Assembly: GCA_002366635.1 (NCBI GenBank)
Contig: DFBN01000094.1
Coordinates: forward strand, 1-10,175
DNA: 10,175 nucleotides
Direction of reading: 5' to 3'
Origin: Caldifarciminota bacterium UBA3079
GTDB lineage: Bacteria > Hydrothermota > Tepidihabitantia > Tepidihabitantales > Tepidihabitantaceae
Under the pieces are notes generated by a model, which worked only from the letters and a program-made list of their open reading frames with translations, was not told the DNA's origin and did not search any database. The translations under genes were made by a program, and so were the position numbers. Position 1 is the first letter of the stretch. Each line of letters begins with the position of its first letter. This document shows positions 1-7,066 of this stretch, in pieces.

Positions 1-579
1 GGAATGGTCGGGTCTGAAGAAACACCCATCCGCGAAACAAATACGCTCCGACCACTGAGTCCTTATGGCGTCAGCAAAGTAGCTCAAGACCTGATGGGTT
101 ACCAGTACTTCAAGAGTTACGGAATGAAAATTGTCCGGACACGCGCATTTAACCACACTGGTCCTCGCCGCGGTGAAGTATTTGCGACTTCGAACTTCGC
201 AAAGCAGATAGCTGAAATCGAAGCGGGCAAACATGAGCCGGTCATTTATGTCGGCAACCTGGATTCTGTGAGAGATTTTACCGATGTGCGTGATACAATA
301 GTCGCTTATTATCTTACGCTGGAAAAAGGCGAACCAGGCGAAGTTTACAATATCGCTACCGGGAAAGGCCGTAGAATCGGCGATATGCTGGAAACACTCC
401 TGAAAATGGCCCGTACCAAAGTCGAAGTAAAACAGGACCCGAAGCGGATACGACCCAGCGATGTGAAGCTGCTGGTCGGCGACCCGACAAAGTTCGAAAA
501 AAGAACCGGGTGGCAACGCAAGTTCTCGTTCGAGCAAACCATGACCGACCTGATAAATTACTGGCGCCAGCGTGTTTAG
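1..579 (+). CDS. GDP-mannose 4,6-dehydratase-like SDR enzyme (C-terminal part; 5' end outside window)
   Basis: The reading frame is open to the first base of the window, so the N-terminal Rossmann part (roughly 125 residues in this family) is missing. Numbering from the methionine at base 4, the extended-SDR catalytic Tyr-x3-Lys is YGVSK at residues 21-25. It is followed by the FNHTGPRRGE stretch and by GNLDSVRDFTDVRD, both typical of the GDP-mannose dehydratase/GDP-6-deoxy-mannose reductase group. The PRRGE motif is the form usual in Gmd. Gmd converts GDP-mannose to GDP-4-keto-6-deoxy-mannose in the cytoplasm, the entry to GDP-rhamnose, GDP-fucose and related sugars. The next gene is a related SDR 15 bp downstream and then a glycosyltransferase, so this is a glycan cluster. 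The exact activity cannot be fixed from the C-terminal part; a reductase (Rmd-like) role is the main alternative. Confidence 0.88.
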   Translation, partial: GMVGSEETPIRETNTLRPLSPYGVSKVAQDLMGYQYFKSYGMKIVRTRAFNHTGPRRGEVFATSNFAKQIAEIEAGKHEPVIYVGNLDSVRDFTDVRDTIVAYYLTLEKGEPGEVYNIATGKGRRIGDMLETLLKMARTKVEVKQDPKRIRPSDVKLLVGDPTKFEKRTGWQRKFSFEQTMTDLINYWRQRV

Positions 580-594
580 ACAGTAACCCAAAAA

Positions 595-1551
595 ATGAGT
601 CGCATTCTCATAACCGGAATTGAAGGCTTTGCCGGCAGCCATTTGGCCCGTTACCTCTCTGAGAAAGGCGAAGAACTGTTCGGAATTCATCTTGCGCAGC
701 CAAAAGAAAAACTTCCCGGGAAATTATATCAAGGGGATATCCGCGACTTCGACTGGCTGAACCGGGTGATATCCCGGACCAGACCGCACAGCGTGGTGCA
801 TCTTGCTGCAATCAGCTCGGTGGCACTTTCTGAACAGCAACTTCTAAAGACTTACGAAATAAATGCGGTCGGCACCCTGAAGCTGCTTGAAGCGATAAGG
901 AAATCGGATACCAAAACGAGTGTTCTCCTGATTTCCTCGGCCGATGTTTATGGCCGCACTGCATCTGACAAACCCCTGACCGAACAAACCCCTCCAAGGC
1001 CGGTCAACCCTTACGCCCTGAGCAAATTGGCTGCCGAGGAAGCTGGCCGATTCTTCCACCGTTCCTTCAATATGGATGTCGTCGTTCTCCGGCCTTTCAG
1101 TCACACCGGCCCGGGCCAGAGCCCAAATTTCGTTTTCCCTTCTGTAGCCCGCCGCATCGTGGAAATAGAACGTGCCGCACAGAAAAATCCGCACCTGTCT
1201 CCAGAATCGCGCACCATCAAACTCGGCAACCTTGATGTACGAAGGGACTACACAGATGTCCGCGATATGGTAAAGGCATATGCACTTGCACTAAAGCGAT
1301 GTCAAAGTAATGAAACTTACAATATCACTTCAGGTCAGCCCGTGCTTATCCGGGAAGGTGTCGAGATGCTATGCCGACTCGCCCGATGTGATGTAATATA
1401 TAAGAGTTCGGCATCAAGGCGTCGTGAGCGTGATTTGCCGCTTTTGACCGGCGACTCGTCGAAGTTTTCCGCGGCTACGGGCTGGCATCCGACGATACCG
1501 TTTGAAGTCACTTTAGAAGACCTCTTAGATTACTACCGCAAGCTCAGTTGA
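595..1551 (+). CDS. NAD(P)-dependent SDR epimerase/dehydratase, GDP-6-deoxy-mannose reductase-like
   Basis: This is a complete 318-aa extended SDR. The nucleotide-binding glycine motif GIEGFAG is at residues 8-14, an acidic aspartate (GDIRD) near 47-51, HLAAISS at 69-75, the catalytic serine region SSADVYG at 114-120, and catalytic YALSK at 140-144. FSHTGPGQS (168-176) and RRDYTDVRD (216-224) match the GDP-4-keto-6-deoxy-D-mannose reductase (Rmd) pattern better than Gmd. Compared with the upstream paralogue there are about nine extra residues between IVEIE and IKLGNL (about 192-207), in the substrate-binding half. The simplest reading is a Gmd-like/Rmd-like pair making GDP-D-rhamnose or a similar 6-deoxyhexose (inference). 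The start is an ATG 15 bp after the previous stop with no clear Shine-Dalgarno, so coupled translation is likely. A GDP-sugar epimerase remains possible. Confidence 0.9.
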   Translation: MSRILITGIEGFAGSHLARYLSEKGEELFGIHLAQPKEKLPGKLYQGDIRDFDWLNRVISRTRPHSVVHLAAISSVALSEQQLLKTYEINAVGTLKLLEAIRKSDTKTSVLLISSADVYGRTASDKPLTEQTPPRPVNPYALSKLAAEEAGRFFHRSFNMDVVVLRPFSHTGPGQSPNFVFPSVARRIVEIERAAQKNPHLSPESRTIKLGNLDVRRDYTDVRDMVKAYALALKRCQSNETYNITSGQPVLIREGVEMLCRLARCDVIYKSSASRRRERDLPLLTGDSSKFSAATGWHPTIPFEVTLEDLLDYYRKLS

Positions 1552-2402
1552 AGCTTTCCGTAATCATCGTCACTTGGAACAGCACCGATGACATCGAAAC
1601 ATGCATTGCATCTCTCCGGTTCCGAGGTTCATCCAAAACTACTGTCGTCGATAATGCCTCCACTGATACCACTATCAAAAAGCTGGCTTCGTTCCCAAGT
1701 ATTAACCTAATCGCCAACCACCATAATCTCGGATACGCCCATGCCAATAACCAGGGTATCGAGGCAGCACAAGGGGAGTACATCCTGCTGCTCAATCCCG
1801 ACACTTGCCTCAAACCCGATGCCCTGGACATCCTTGCTGAATATCTGGACGAGCACCCTGATGTCGGTGCGGTCGCACCAAAACTTCTGAACCCTGACAG
1901 TTCGGTTCAGCATTCAATCCGTTCCTTTCCGACTACCAGTTCGGTATTCTGGGAACTCTTCGGTTTATCCCGTCTTTTCCAGCAGAGCCACCGCTTTGGC
2001 CGGTGGCGCATGGCCTATTTTGACTATGACAATCCTGGAGAAGTTGAGCAGCCAATGACTTCCTGCATGATGGTCCGACGCAGCATATTCGAAGAACTGG
2101 GCGGCTTAGACGAATGTTTCCCGATATTCTACAATGATGTTGACTTTTCACTACGAATGCACACGGCGGGTTGGAAAACCGTCTATCTACCCCAGGCTCA
2201 GGTATTCCACCGCAGGGGTGCCAGTACGAACCAAATCAAACCCAAAATGATATGGGAATCACACCACTCCTTATTCCACTTTCTGCGCAAGCATGACAAC
2301 AGCCGACTATTCTGGCTTAAAGCAATGTTACTCATACCCCTACTGGAGTTCGCTGCGCTCATTCGGGTTCTGGCCTATCGGCTCAGACCGCGTTCAAATT
2401 AG
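1548..2402 (+). CDS. Glycosyltransferase family 2, rhamnosyltransferase-like
   Basis: This 284-aa protein begins with the classic GT2 strand, LSVIIVTWNS (3-12), then VVDNAST (33-39) with the nucleotide-binding Asp, LGYAHANNQG (61-70), LLNPD (81-85) in the DxD position, and FYNDVDFSLR (194-203) around the catalytic Asp. The last has Asn where Glu is common. VFHRRGAS (219-226) follows, and the C-terminus (about 255-276) is a hydrophobic, probably membrane-associated helix. The pattern is that of WbbL-type rhamnosyltransferases, which add a deoxysugar to a lipid-linked glycan on the cytoplasmic face. Translation starts at a TTG whose last two bases belong to the TGA stop of the preceding gene. 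No ATG lies near the conserved N-terminus, so TTG with translational coupling is the best start. Donor and acceptor are inferred only from the neighbouring SDR genes. Confidence 0.9.
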   Translation: MKLSVIIVTWNSTDDIETCIASLRFRGSSKTTVVDNASTDTTIKKLASFPSINLIANHHNLGYAHANNQGIEAAQGEYILLLNPDTCLKPDALDILAEYLDEHPDVGAVAPKLLNPDSSVQHSIRSFPTTSSVFWELFGLSRLFQQSHRFGRWRMAYFDYDNPGEVEQPMTSCMMVRRSIFEELGGLDECFPIFYNDVDFSLRMHTAGWKTVYLPQAQVFHRRGASTNQIKPKMIWESHHSLFHFLRKHDNSRLFWLKAMLLIPLLEFAALIRVLAYRLRPRSN

Positions 2403-3590
2403 ACTTTCCATTTTCTCTGCCAGCCAGCGCGTCTGCTTACGCCGGTTGAAACGGCCCCGACCGCCATTGGTAAACCGCGAAGGTTCAGTCCTTATTTGCT
2501 CAAATGAAGCACAAAGAGAGTCGGAATCAAAGCAGGTCACTCCGGCTCCACAATCTGCAACAATTCCTGCTGCCTCGTTGATATCTTTACCAAATACTAC
2601 TATCGGTCTGCGCGCACCGAGGTACTCGTAAAGCTTGATACCTACAGGCTGTTCCGGTTTTCCCAGATACAACAGCACATCTGCCCCTTTCATCAGACCG
2701 CATACTTCCTTATGTGAAAGGGTTCCCAGTATCCGCACCCTGGCATTGCCTTTAAGCTCCTGCCGGGTTATCTGGTCCATCCTTCCGGCAAGATAGAGTA
2801 AAGGCAAGCGACCATCGGCCCCTGCCGGTATATCCTGTATCGCCTCAGCCACTGCTATAATCTCCTTCTGGTTCTGCCAGAGATTTCCAACATGAACAAT
2901 GCTGAATCCCTCAAGCCGTGTACCAGGAAGTTGGAAATCCTCGGGGTCAAAACCGTTGTCAAGCACAACCGTTTCGGCCCCAACCTGTCGAGCCGTCCCT
3001 GCATTAACAGCCAGCACAAGGTCGGCGTGGCGCACGAAGTATCGCCGCAACTCGCGCAGTGCAGGCCGCTGAAGTGAAGGCGGCTGAACAAAACCTGTGG
3101 GCCAAGGGTCACGGAAATCAACTACCAGTGGGATGTGGGCATGAGCCTTCAGCCTCACCCCTAACAACAAAGCGGTGAAAGGAGGGGCTGTAGCAAAAAT
3201 GGCGGCCGGCTTCTCCTGGTCAATGATATGGCGGCCGGCAACCGACCCGAATGGAAACCATCCCGCTTTAGAATCGGGAAACAGGAAATAATTGAAAAGC
3301 CGCACCCCTTTACCCAGGCTGTTCCTGAGGACTGGCTTGAGCCGAGACCTTCCGGACCGCATCCGGTTCAGAAGGCGCGCAGGGTCAATGCTTTCAGTCC
3401 GATAGACCTTCACTTCTTTCAAGTCGGTGAGCAACTCCGGGTCATAGTAATAATACGCGGCCGGCTTGACTGTCAGAACCAAAGGCCGCCAGCCGAACTC
3501 GGGCAAGAATTTGCACAGTTTGGTGACGCGCATAACCCCGCTCAGTCCAAGCGGCGGCGTATAATAGGATACCACTAATACCCGACGCAT
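2394..3590 (-). CDS. Glycosyltransferase family 4 (GT-B fold)
   Basis: This 398-aa protein has GT4 hallmarks. MRRVLVVSYYTPP (1-13) leads into a glycine-containing acceptor loop (GLSGVMR, 15-21). VVDFRDPWP (156-164) closes the N-terminal domain, DNGFDPEDF is at 211-219, and HVGNLW (233-238) starts the C-terminal Rossmann domain. KLYEYLGARRPIVV (319-332) is the donor nucleotide-sugar site, with the E-x7-E region shifted to E322 and following residues. It probably transfers a nucleotide-activated sugar to a surface glycan in the cytoplasm. Its coding end overlaps the GT2 gene on the other strand by 9 bp. It lies 42 bp downstream of the helicase gene on the same strand, so it could be a read-through member of that operon or have its own promoter. 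By function it fits the polysaccharide cluster better. Specificity is unknown. A run of four tyrosines (46-49) is a minor oddity. Confidence 0.9.
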   Translation of the reverse strand: MRRVLVVSYYTPPLGLSGVMRVTKLCKFLPEFGWRPLVLTVKPAAYYYYDPELLTDLKEVKVYRTESIDPARLLNRMRSGRSRLKPVLRNSLGKGVRLFNYFLFPDSKAGWFPFGSVAGRHIIDQEKPAAIFATAPPFTALLLGVRLKAHAHIPLVVDFRDPWPTGFVQPPSLQRPALRELRRYFVRHADLVLAVNAGTARQVGAETVVLDNGFDPEDFQLPGTRLEGFSIVHVGNLWQNQKEIIAVAEAIQDIPAGADGRLPLLYLAGRMDQITRQELKGNARVRILGTLSHKEVCGLMKGADVLLYLGKPEQPVGIKLYEYLGARRPIVVFGKDINEAAGIVADCGAGVTCFDSDSLCASFEQIRTEPSRFTNGGRGRFNRRKQTRWLAEKMESLI

Positions 3591-3596
3591 GACTAG

Positions 3597-3624
3597 AAGT
3601 TAGCAACCCGGAATCCGCTGTCAA
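3597..3624 (-). promoter_or_regulatory. Possible weak promoter for the GT4 gene
   Basis: On the minus strand there is a perfect TTGACA (3624-3619), a 16-bp spacer and a poor -10, TAACTT (3602-3597, 3 of 6 consensus bases), ending 6 nt before the ATG of the GT4 gene. The spacing would give a nearly leaderless mRNA, as for the better promoter at 9184-9211. The TTGACA also forms part of a small perfect inverted repeat, CTGTC-GTT-GACAG (3630-3618), just after the helicase stop codon. The weak -10 makes this tentative; read-through from the helicase operon is equally possible. Confidence 0.25.
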
Positions 3625-3632
3625 CGACAGAA

Positions 3633-5696
3633 CTACAGCTTGGCTGGCCGTTTTTCCCCTGAAGGCACCAGATTTCTGACAATCCGGGACGATACCTTTT
3701 CGGCCGGCATCAGAACAGGTTCGATTCCCTTGAGGAAATCCACCAGCCCGACCGCGTCAAACGCAAGCAGATGGTCCTCTACTTGCAGCTCTTTTGGCAG
3801 CAGCCAGAAGAATGCACCAGAACCAAGACTGTCTGAAAACGAACCCAGATTCTTCTGCACGACCTGCCGAATTGCCCACATTTCCGGCACCGGGAACGAA
3901 TCAAGATAGCTTCCTTGACCTGTTGTTCGCTCACGCCTTGGGCCAAACACAAACAGTTTGCCATCCAGGTCTGTCACATCCACACCTTGCATACCGAGTG
4001 CTTCAGCCAAAAGGAACCCATAACTGCTTCCAAGAAGATGGACCAGAAATACATGCCCGCCCTCCTGAAAACAGGGAAACTGATTGGGTTCAAGGTCAGG
4101 GAAAAGCCGATTCTTAAGCATCAGCGCAATCCGGTAGCCATAACCCACAGTGCCAGTGCCTTCAAACACCTTTGTGGTAGCGCCAACATCCTCAAGCGGA
4201 CGAACCAACACACGCTTCTCTTTTTCCTTGAACTCCACAGTTTCCCAAGTGCGGCCGCCCAGCATGAAACGCCGAAAGAGAAAAAAAACGGTTCCGAGGT
4301 GACGGCCACAGGTCACATCGTAAACCTCGTAATTACCAAAACTCTTTTCCTGGATATTGGAATGAATCTTGCCATATTTCACATAACGCTCAAGTTTAGG
4401 GCTTAAGAAATAGATACCGGGTTTCTGTGCAATGATTACACCCTGTTCAACAAGGTGCCGGAAAACCTGCTCCACCGATTCTGTTTTCCCGAATATCGGT
4501 AAAAAAACCCTGCGCAACGACTCCATGGTAGTGCCGATACGTCGCCTCTGAAACAGGTAAGAAGCAATCTGCTGCGGCACCACTGAAAACGAAGGCGTGT
4601 AGCGTTTTTCATACAGATGCCCTGCTTCGGCGCAATCGAAAAAAGCCTCGAACAGAAACTCTTCCCAATAGTCACGATATAGCCCGAGCGCAAACAGATA
4701 AGAAGCCCGACGGCGGTTGCCACGACCGATTCTCTGAAGCAACGAGGAAACATTGAACGGTGGTCGCACCAGCACGACTGCATCTATATCACCGATGTCA
4801 ATACCCAACTCCAGTGTAGAAGTGCAGCAAAGTAGACCAACTTTTCCCCGATTCATTATTCCCTCAACTTCTTCTCTTACCCTGCGGTTCAAGCTGGCAT
4901 GATGCACCCAGACACGGTTTCGAAACGGTGGGATGTCAAGCAACTTGGCCGCTGACTCAGCATAGGAACGGGCGTTAAAAAAGCATAGCACCTTGCGGCA
5001 ATCACGCTTGCACAACTCCGCAGCAACCTTCTCTGGCCAATTCTCTTCCATCGGCAGCAGAATACGGTCGATTCTGCGGCGTGACTCAACCTTGACCACA
5101 GTCGCATTGGGAAAATACCTCTCTCCGATGTGTAAATCGTCAATAGTTGCGGACAGAGCACAGTACTGGATATCCTGATTGATGAACCGAAGCCTTTCAA
5201 GAAGAACCCGGAGCTGGTCACCGCGTGGGGTATTGTCAATGAGATGTATCTCGTCAAGAATTACGACCACCAGCTCTTTGAATATCCTGGTATGACGACA
5301 GAGCAAAGAGTCGAAAGACTCCGGCGTAGTAATGAGCATGAAAGGCAGTTTCGATTCTTCAACGCGCGGGTGGTCCCCGGTCTTGCGCGCCAGCTTCAGG
5401 CCCAAGTATTCAAGTGGCTGGGAAAGCCGACGGTAGAGGTCATTCACCAACGCCCTCGTAGGAGAAATATAAAGCACCGAAAACCTGTTGCGCCGGTCGG
5501 GCAAAAGCCTTTCCACGACCGGAGCGGTAACCGCCTCGGTCTTCCCAGACGCCGCTGGTGAAATAACCACCAGGTTTTTCCCGGCCAGAACCTCAAGGAT
5601 GGTTCGTGCTTGCACTTCGGTAAGTCTGGGGAAATGGCCGAAAAAAGGGAACCAGGTCCGGGGAAGCGATGACCGGATTTCTTGTTCTGCAGTCAC
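3633..5696 (-). CDS. Lhr-like SF2 DEAD/DEAH-box helicase (BrxHI-like)
   Basis: This 687-aa ATP-dependent helicase has every SF2 core motif: RLTEVQ (24-29, Q-motif-like), Walker A PAASGKTE (47-54), SPTRALVND (78-86), TTPES (123-127), DEIH (148-151), SAT (182-184), CFFNAR (238-243), TLELGIDIGDID (294-305) and QRIGRGNRR (321-329). After the RecA pair, residues about 368-440 look like a winged helix. Residues about 445-515 resemble the Lhr-core beta domain, with glycines and GGRTWETVEF. Lhr-type enzymes translocate on ssDNA and unwind duplexes or RNA:DNA hybrids; BrxHI of some BREX loci belongs to this group. It is shorter than full-length Lhr (about 900 residues or more) and I see no nuclease domain. 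It starts at a GTG in a GTGA overlap with the upstream ATPase stop and has no visible Shine-Dalgarno, so translation is probably coupled and the products made together. It ends the four-gene operon. Confidence 0.93.
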   Translation of the reverse strand: MTAEQEIRSSLPRTWFPFFGHFPRLTEVQARTILEVLAGKNLVVISPAASGKTEAVTAPVVERLLPDRRNRFSVLYISPTRALVNDLYRRLSQPLEYLGLKLARKTGDHPRVEESKLPFMLITTPESFDSLLCRHTRIFKELVVVILDEIHLIDNTPRGDQLRVLLERLRFINQDIQYCALSATIDDLHIGERYFPNATVVKVESRRRIDRILLPMEENWPEKVAAELCKRDCRKVLCFFNARSYAESAAKLLDIPPFRNRVWVHHASLNRRVREEVEGIMNRGKVGLLCCTSTLELGIDIGDIDAVVLVRPPFNVSSLLQRIGRGNRRRASYLFALGLYRDYWEEFLFEAFFDCAEAGHLYEKRYTPSFSVVPQQIASYLFQRRRIGTTMESLRRVFLPIFGKTESVEQVFRHLVEQGVIIAQKPGIYFLSPKLERYVKYGKIHSNIQEKSFGNYEVYDVTCGRHLGTVFFLFRRFMLGGRTWETVEFKEKEKRVLVRPLEDVGATTKVFEGTGTVGYGYRIALMLKNRLFPDLEPNQFPCFQEGGHVFLVHLLGSSYGFLLAEALGMQGVDVTDLDGKLFVFGPRRERTTGQGSYLDSFPVPEMWAIRQVVQKNLGSFSDSLGSGAFFWLLPKELQVEDHLLAFDAVGLVDFLKGIEPVLMPAEKVSSRIVRNLVPSGEKRPAKL

Positions 5697-7066
5697 TTGG
5701 CTGCCAGAATCCGCTTGGACCGAATTCGGGCAACATCCAGACCTTCAACGCAGAATTTGATGAATGAACGCACACCTTCAGTCCCGCAACGCAACGCAGC
5801 TCGAAACAGCTTTTTCTGCTCGGACTCGGAAATATCGAAGCACGGATAGGCACACTCATAAATCGTCACCAATGTGGCGAAAGCATCAATCAAGGCCTCA
5901 TTCTCCAAAGGTAGAAGTTCAATCTTGCGATGCACACGGTTGGCAAGTTTGATATAAGCATAGTCATACGGGCTGGGCGTGGTGGCGAAAACCAGAAGTA
6001 ATGAGGGGTCCCGGTAGATGTAAGGGACCGGCTTCACGCGGTTATGAATCATGCCCGAGTTCATCCGTTTCAGGTCCGGGTCGTTCTGCGCAGTCCGGAC
6101 CAGCCCTTCCATGAAATTGACGCTCCGTGTCAAATAGATGATGTCCCAAAGATGGGTTACGGTCTCCGCTTCGTCTATCAAGAGCGCAAGACCCTTGAGT
6201 CCAAGCTGCCGAGCGATGTAGCTTATGCCGGAGAATATATTGCAATAGAAATCGGCCGCGGTTGAAAAATCATAGAGCGCAGGGATTTTCTGTCCGCCGC
6301 GCACGCGGTAAGGACTTCGGATTTCGGTCGCATACTCTTTGGTGCTCTCGCCTTCAATCCACTGCCAGAAAACCTCGCTCTCTATATGCGCCGCATCCAA
6401 CTTCTGCAATTTGGCCAGCACCGGACCAAGAAAAACATGGTCGCTCAAATCGAGGTCCGTGGCCTGGCGCAGAAGGTCACGAAAACCATACTCTCTTCCG
6501 TCTCGAATAAACCGCAAATTATGTACAAGCTCCCGGTAAACCCTCTTAGGTCGGTGCGGGCTCACCTCCCGCGGGTCAAACTGGCATATAGTCGTCACCA
6601 TGCCCATCTGCAATGCCCGATGGTGAATGTACTCCAGAAGATGCGTCTTGCCTGTCCCGTATTCCCCTTCTACCAGATAAACATCTCCCTTTCCATGTTC
6701 GAGCCGTTTAAGGGCAGATTGAATGACCCCAACCTCTTTCTCCCGACCAAATGTGAACGCTTCCACATCCTGATGGGGCACAATACCCAAACGGAACGCC
6801 TCTATCATCCGACAGGCCTGAACCCGGTCAAGGGCCTTGAACTTTACATTTCCACTCACGAGTAGCTCTTCGTCAAACTCCCTCATCATCCGCACCCGTT
6901 TGGCAGGCAGCCATAATCGCAAACCGGTCTGGAATTTCACAAGCAATTCTGTCCTTTGCCAGCGGGTGTCGAGCACCTTACCCTCGCCGAAAACCGGATG
7001 GGAAACGATGGGGGCCCGATGTCCATTGTTCGGCCGGTGCGGAGCACCGTTGCTAGAACTCTTCAC
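5693..7066 (-). CDS. DUF2791/BrxD-family P-loop ATPase with N-terminal Tudor-like segment
   Basis: This 457-aa protein belongs to the BREX ATP-binding (DUF2791/BrxD) family. RMIEAFRLGIVP (86-97) and FTFGREKEV (104-112) form the usual lead-in. Walker A is GEYGTGKTH (134-142), Walker B with catalytic Glu is LALLIDEAE (293-301), and LLLVFATTPSP (356-366) is a sensor-1-like strand. Unlike its partner gene it has about 60 extra N-terminal residues. Within these, residues 19-58 (SHPVFGEGKVL, then LLVKFQTGLRLWLP) resemble the Tudor-like fold at the C-terminus of UvrD/PcrA. An insertion of about 50 residues before Walker B (about 210-265) also differs from the partner. The start is a GTG inside the last codons of the upstream ATPase gene (14-bp overlap), preceded at 6 nt by a weak AAGG. 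It is probably an ATP-driven DNA-binding or translocating subunit; BrxD itself is poorly characterised. Its role here is unproven. Confidence 0.87.
   Translation of the reverse strand: MKSSSNGAPHRPNNGHRAPIVSHPVFGEGKVLDTRWQRTELLVKFQTGLRLWLPAKRVRMMREFDEELLVSGNVKFKALDRVQACRMIEAFRLGIVPHQDVEAFTFGREKEVGVIQSALKRLEHGKGDVYLVEGEYGTGKTHLLEYIHHRALQMGMVTTICQFDPREVSPHRPKRVYRELVHNLRFIRDGREYGFRDLLRQATDLDLSDHVFLGPVLAKLQKLDAAHIESEVFWQWIEGESTKEYATEIRSPYRVRGGQKIPALYDFSTAADFYCNIFSGISYIARQLGLKGLALLIDEAETVTHLWDIIYLTRSVNFMEGLVRTAQNDPDLKRMNSGMIHNRVKPVPYIYRDPSLLLVFATTPSPYDYAYIKLANRVHRKIELLPLENEALIDAFATLVTIYECAYPCFDISESEQKKLFRAALRCGTEGVRSFIKFCVEGLDVARIRSKRILAAK

Noticed and set aside
2293..2631. 112-codon + strand open frame bridging the two glycosyltransferase genes
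   Set aside because: It overlaps the GT2 end in another frame and runs antisense through the GT4 gene, and its residues show no domain. The two overlapping real genes explain the DNA fully.
3199..3239. Direct repeat GGCGGCCGGC twice, about 29 bp apart
   Set aside because: It lies inside the GT4 coding sequence, in two different reading frames (AGR and PAA regions), with no third copy. Chance in a G+C-rich coding stretch is enough.
3618..3630. Inverted repeat CTGTC-AAC-GACAG after the helicase stop, considered as a terminator
   Set aside because: The stem is only 5 bp with a 3-nt loop and no T-run on the reading strand, so it is too weak to call as a terminator.
6386..6865. 159-codon + strand open frame antisense to the 457-aa ATPase
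   Set aside because: It is wholly antisense to a strongly conserved P-loop ATPase and its protein has no recognisable features.
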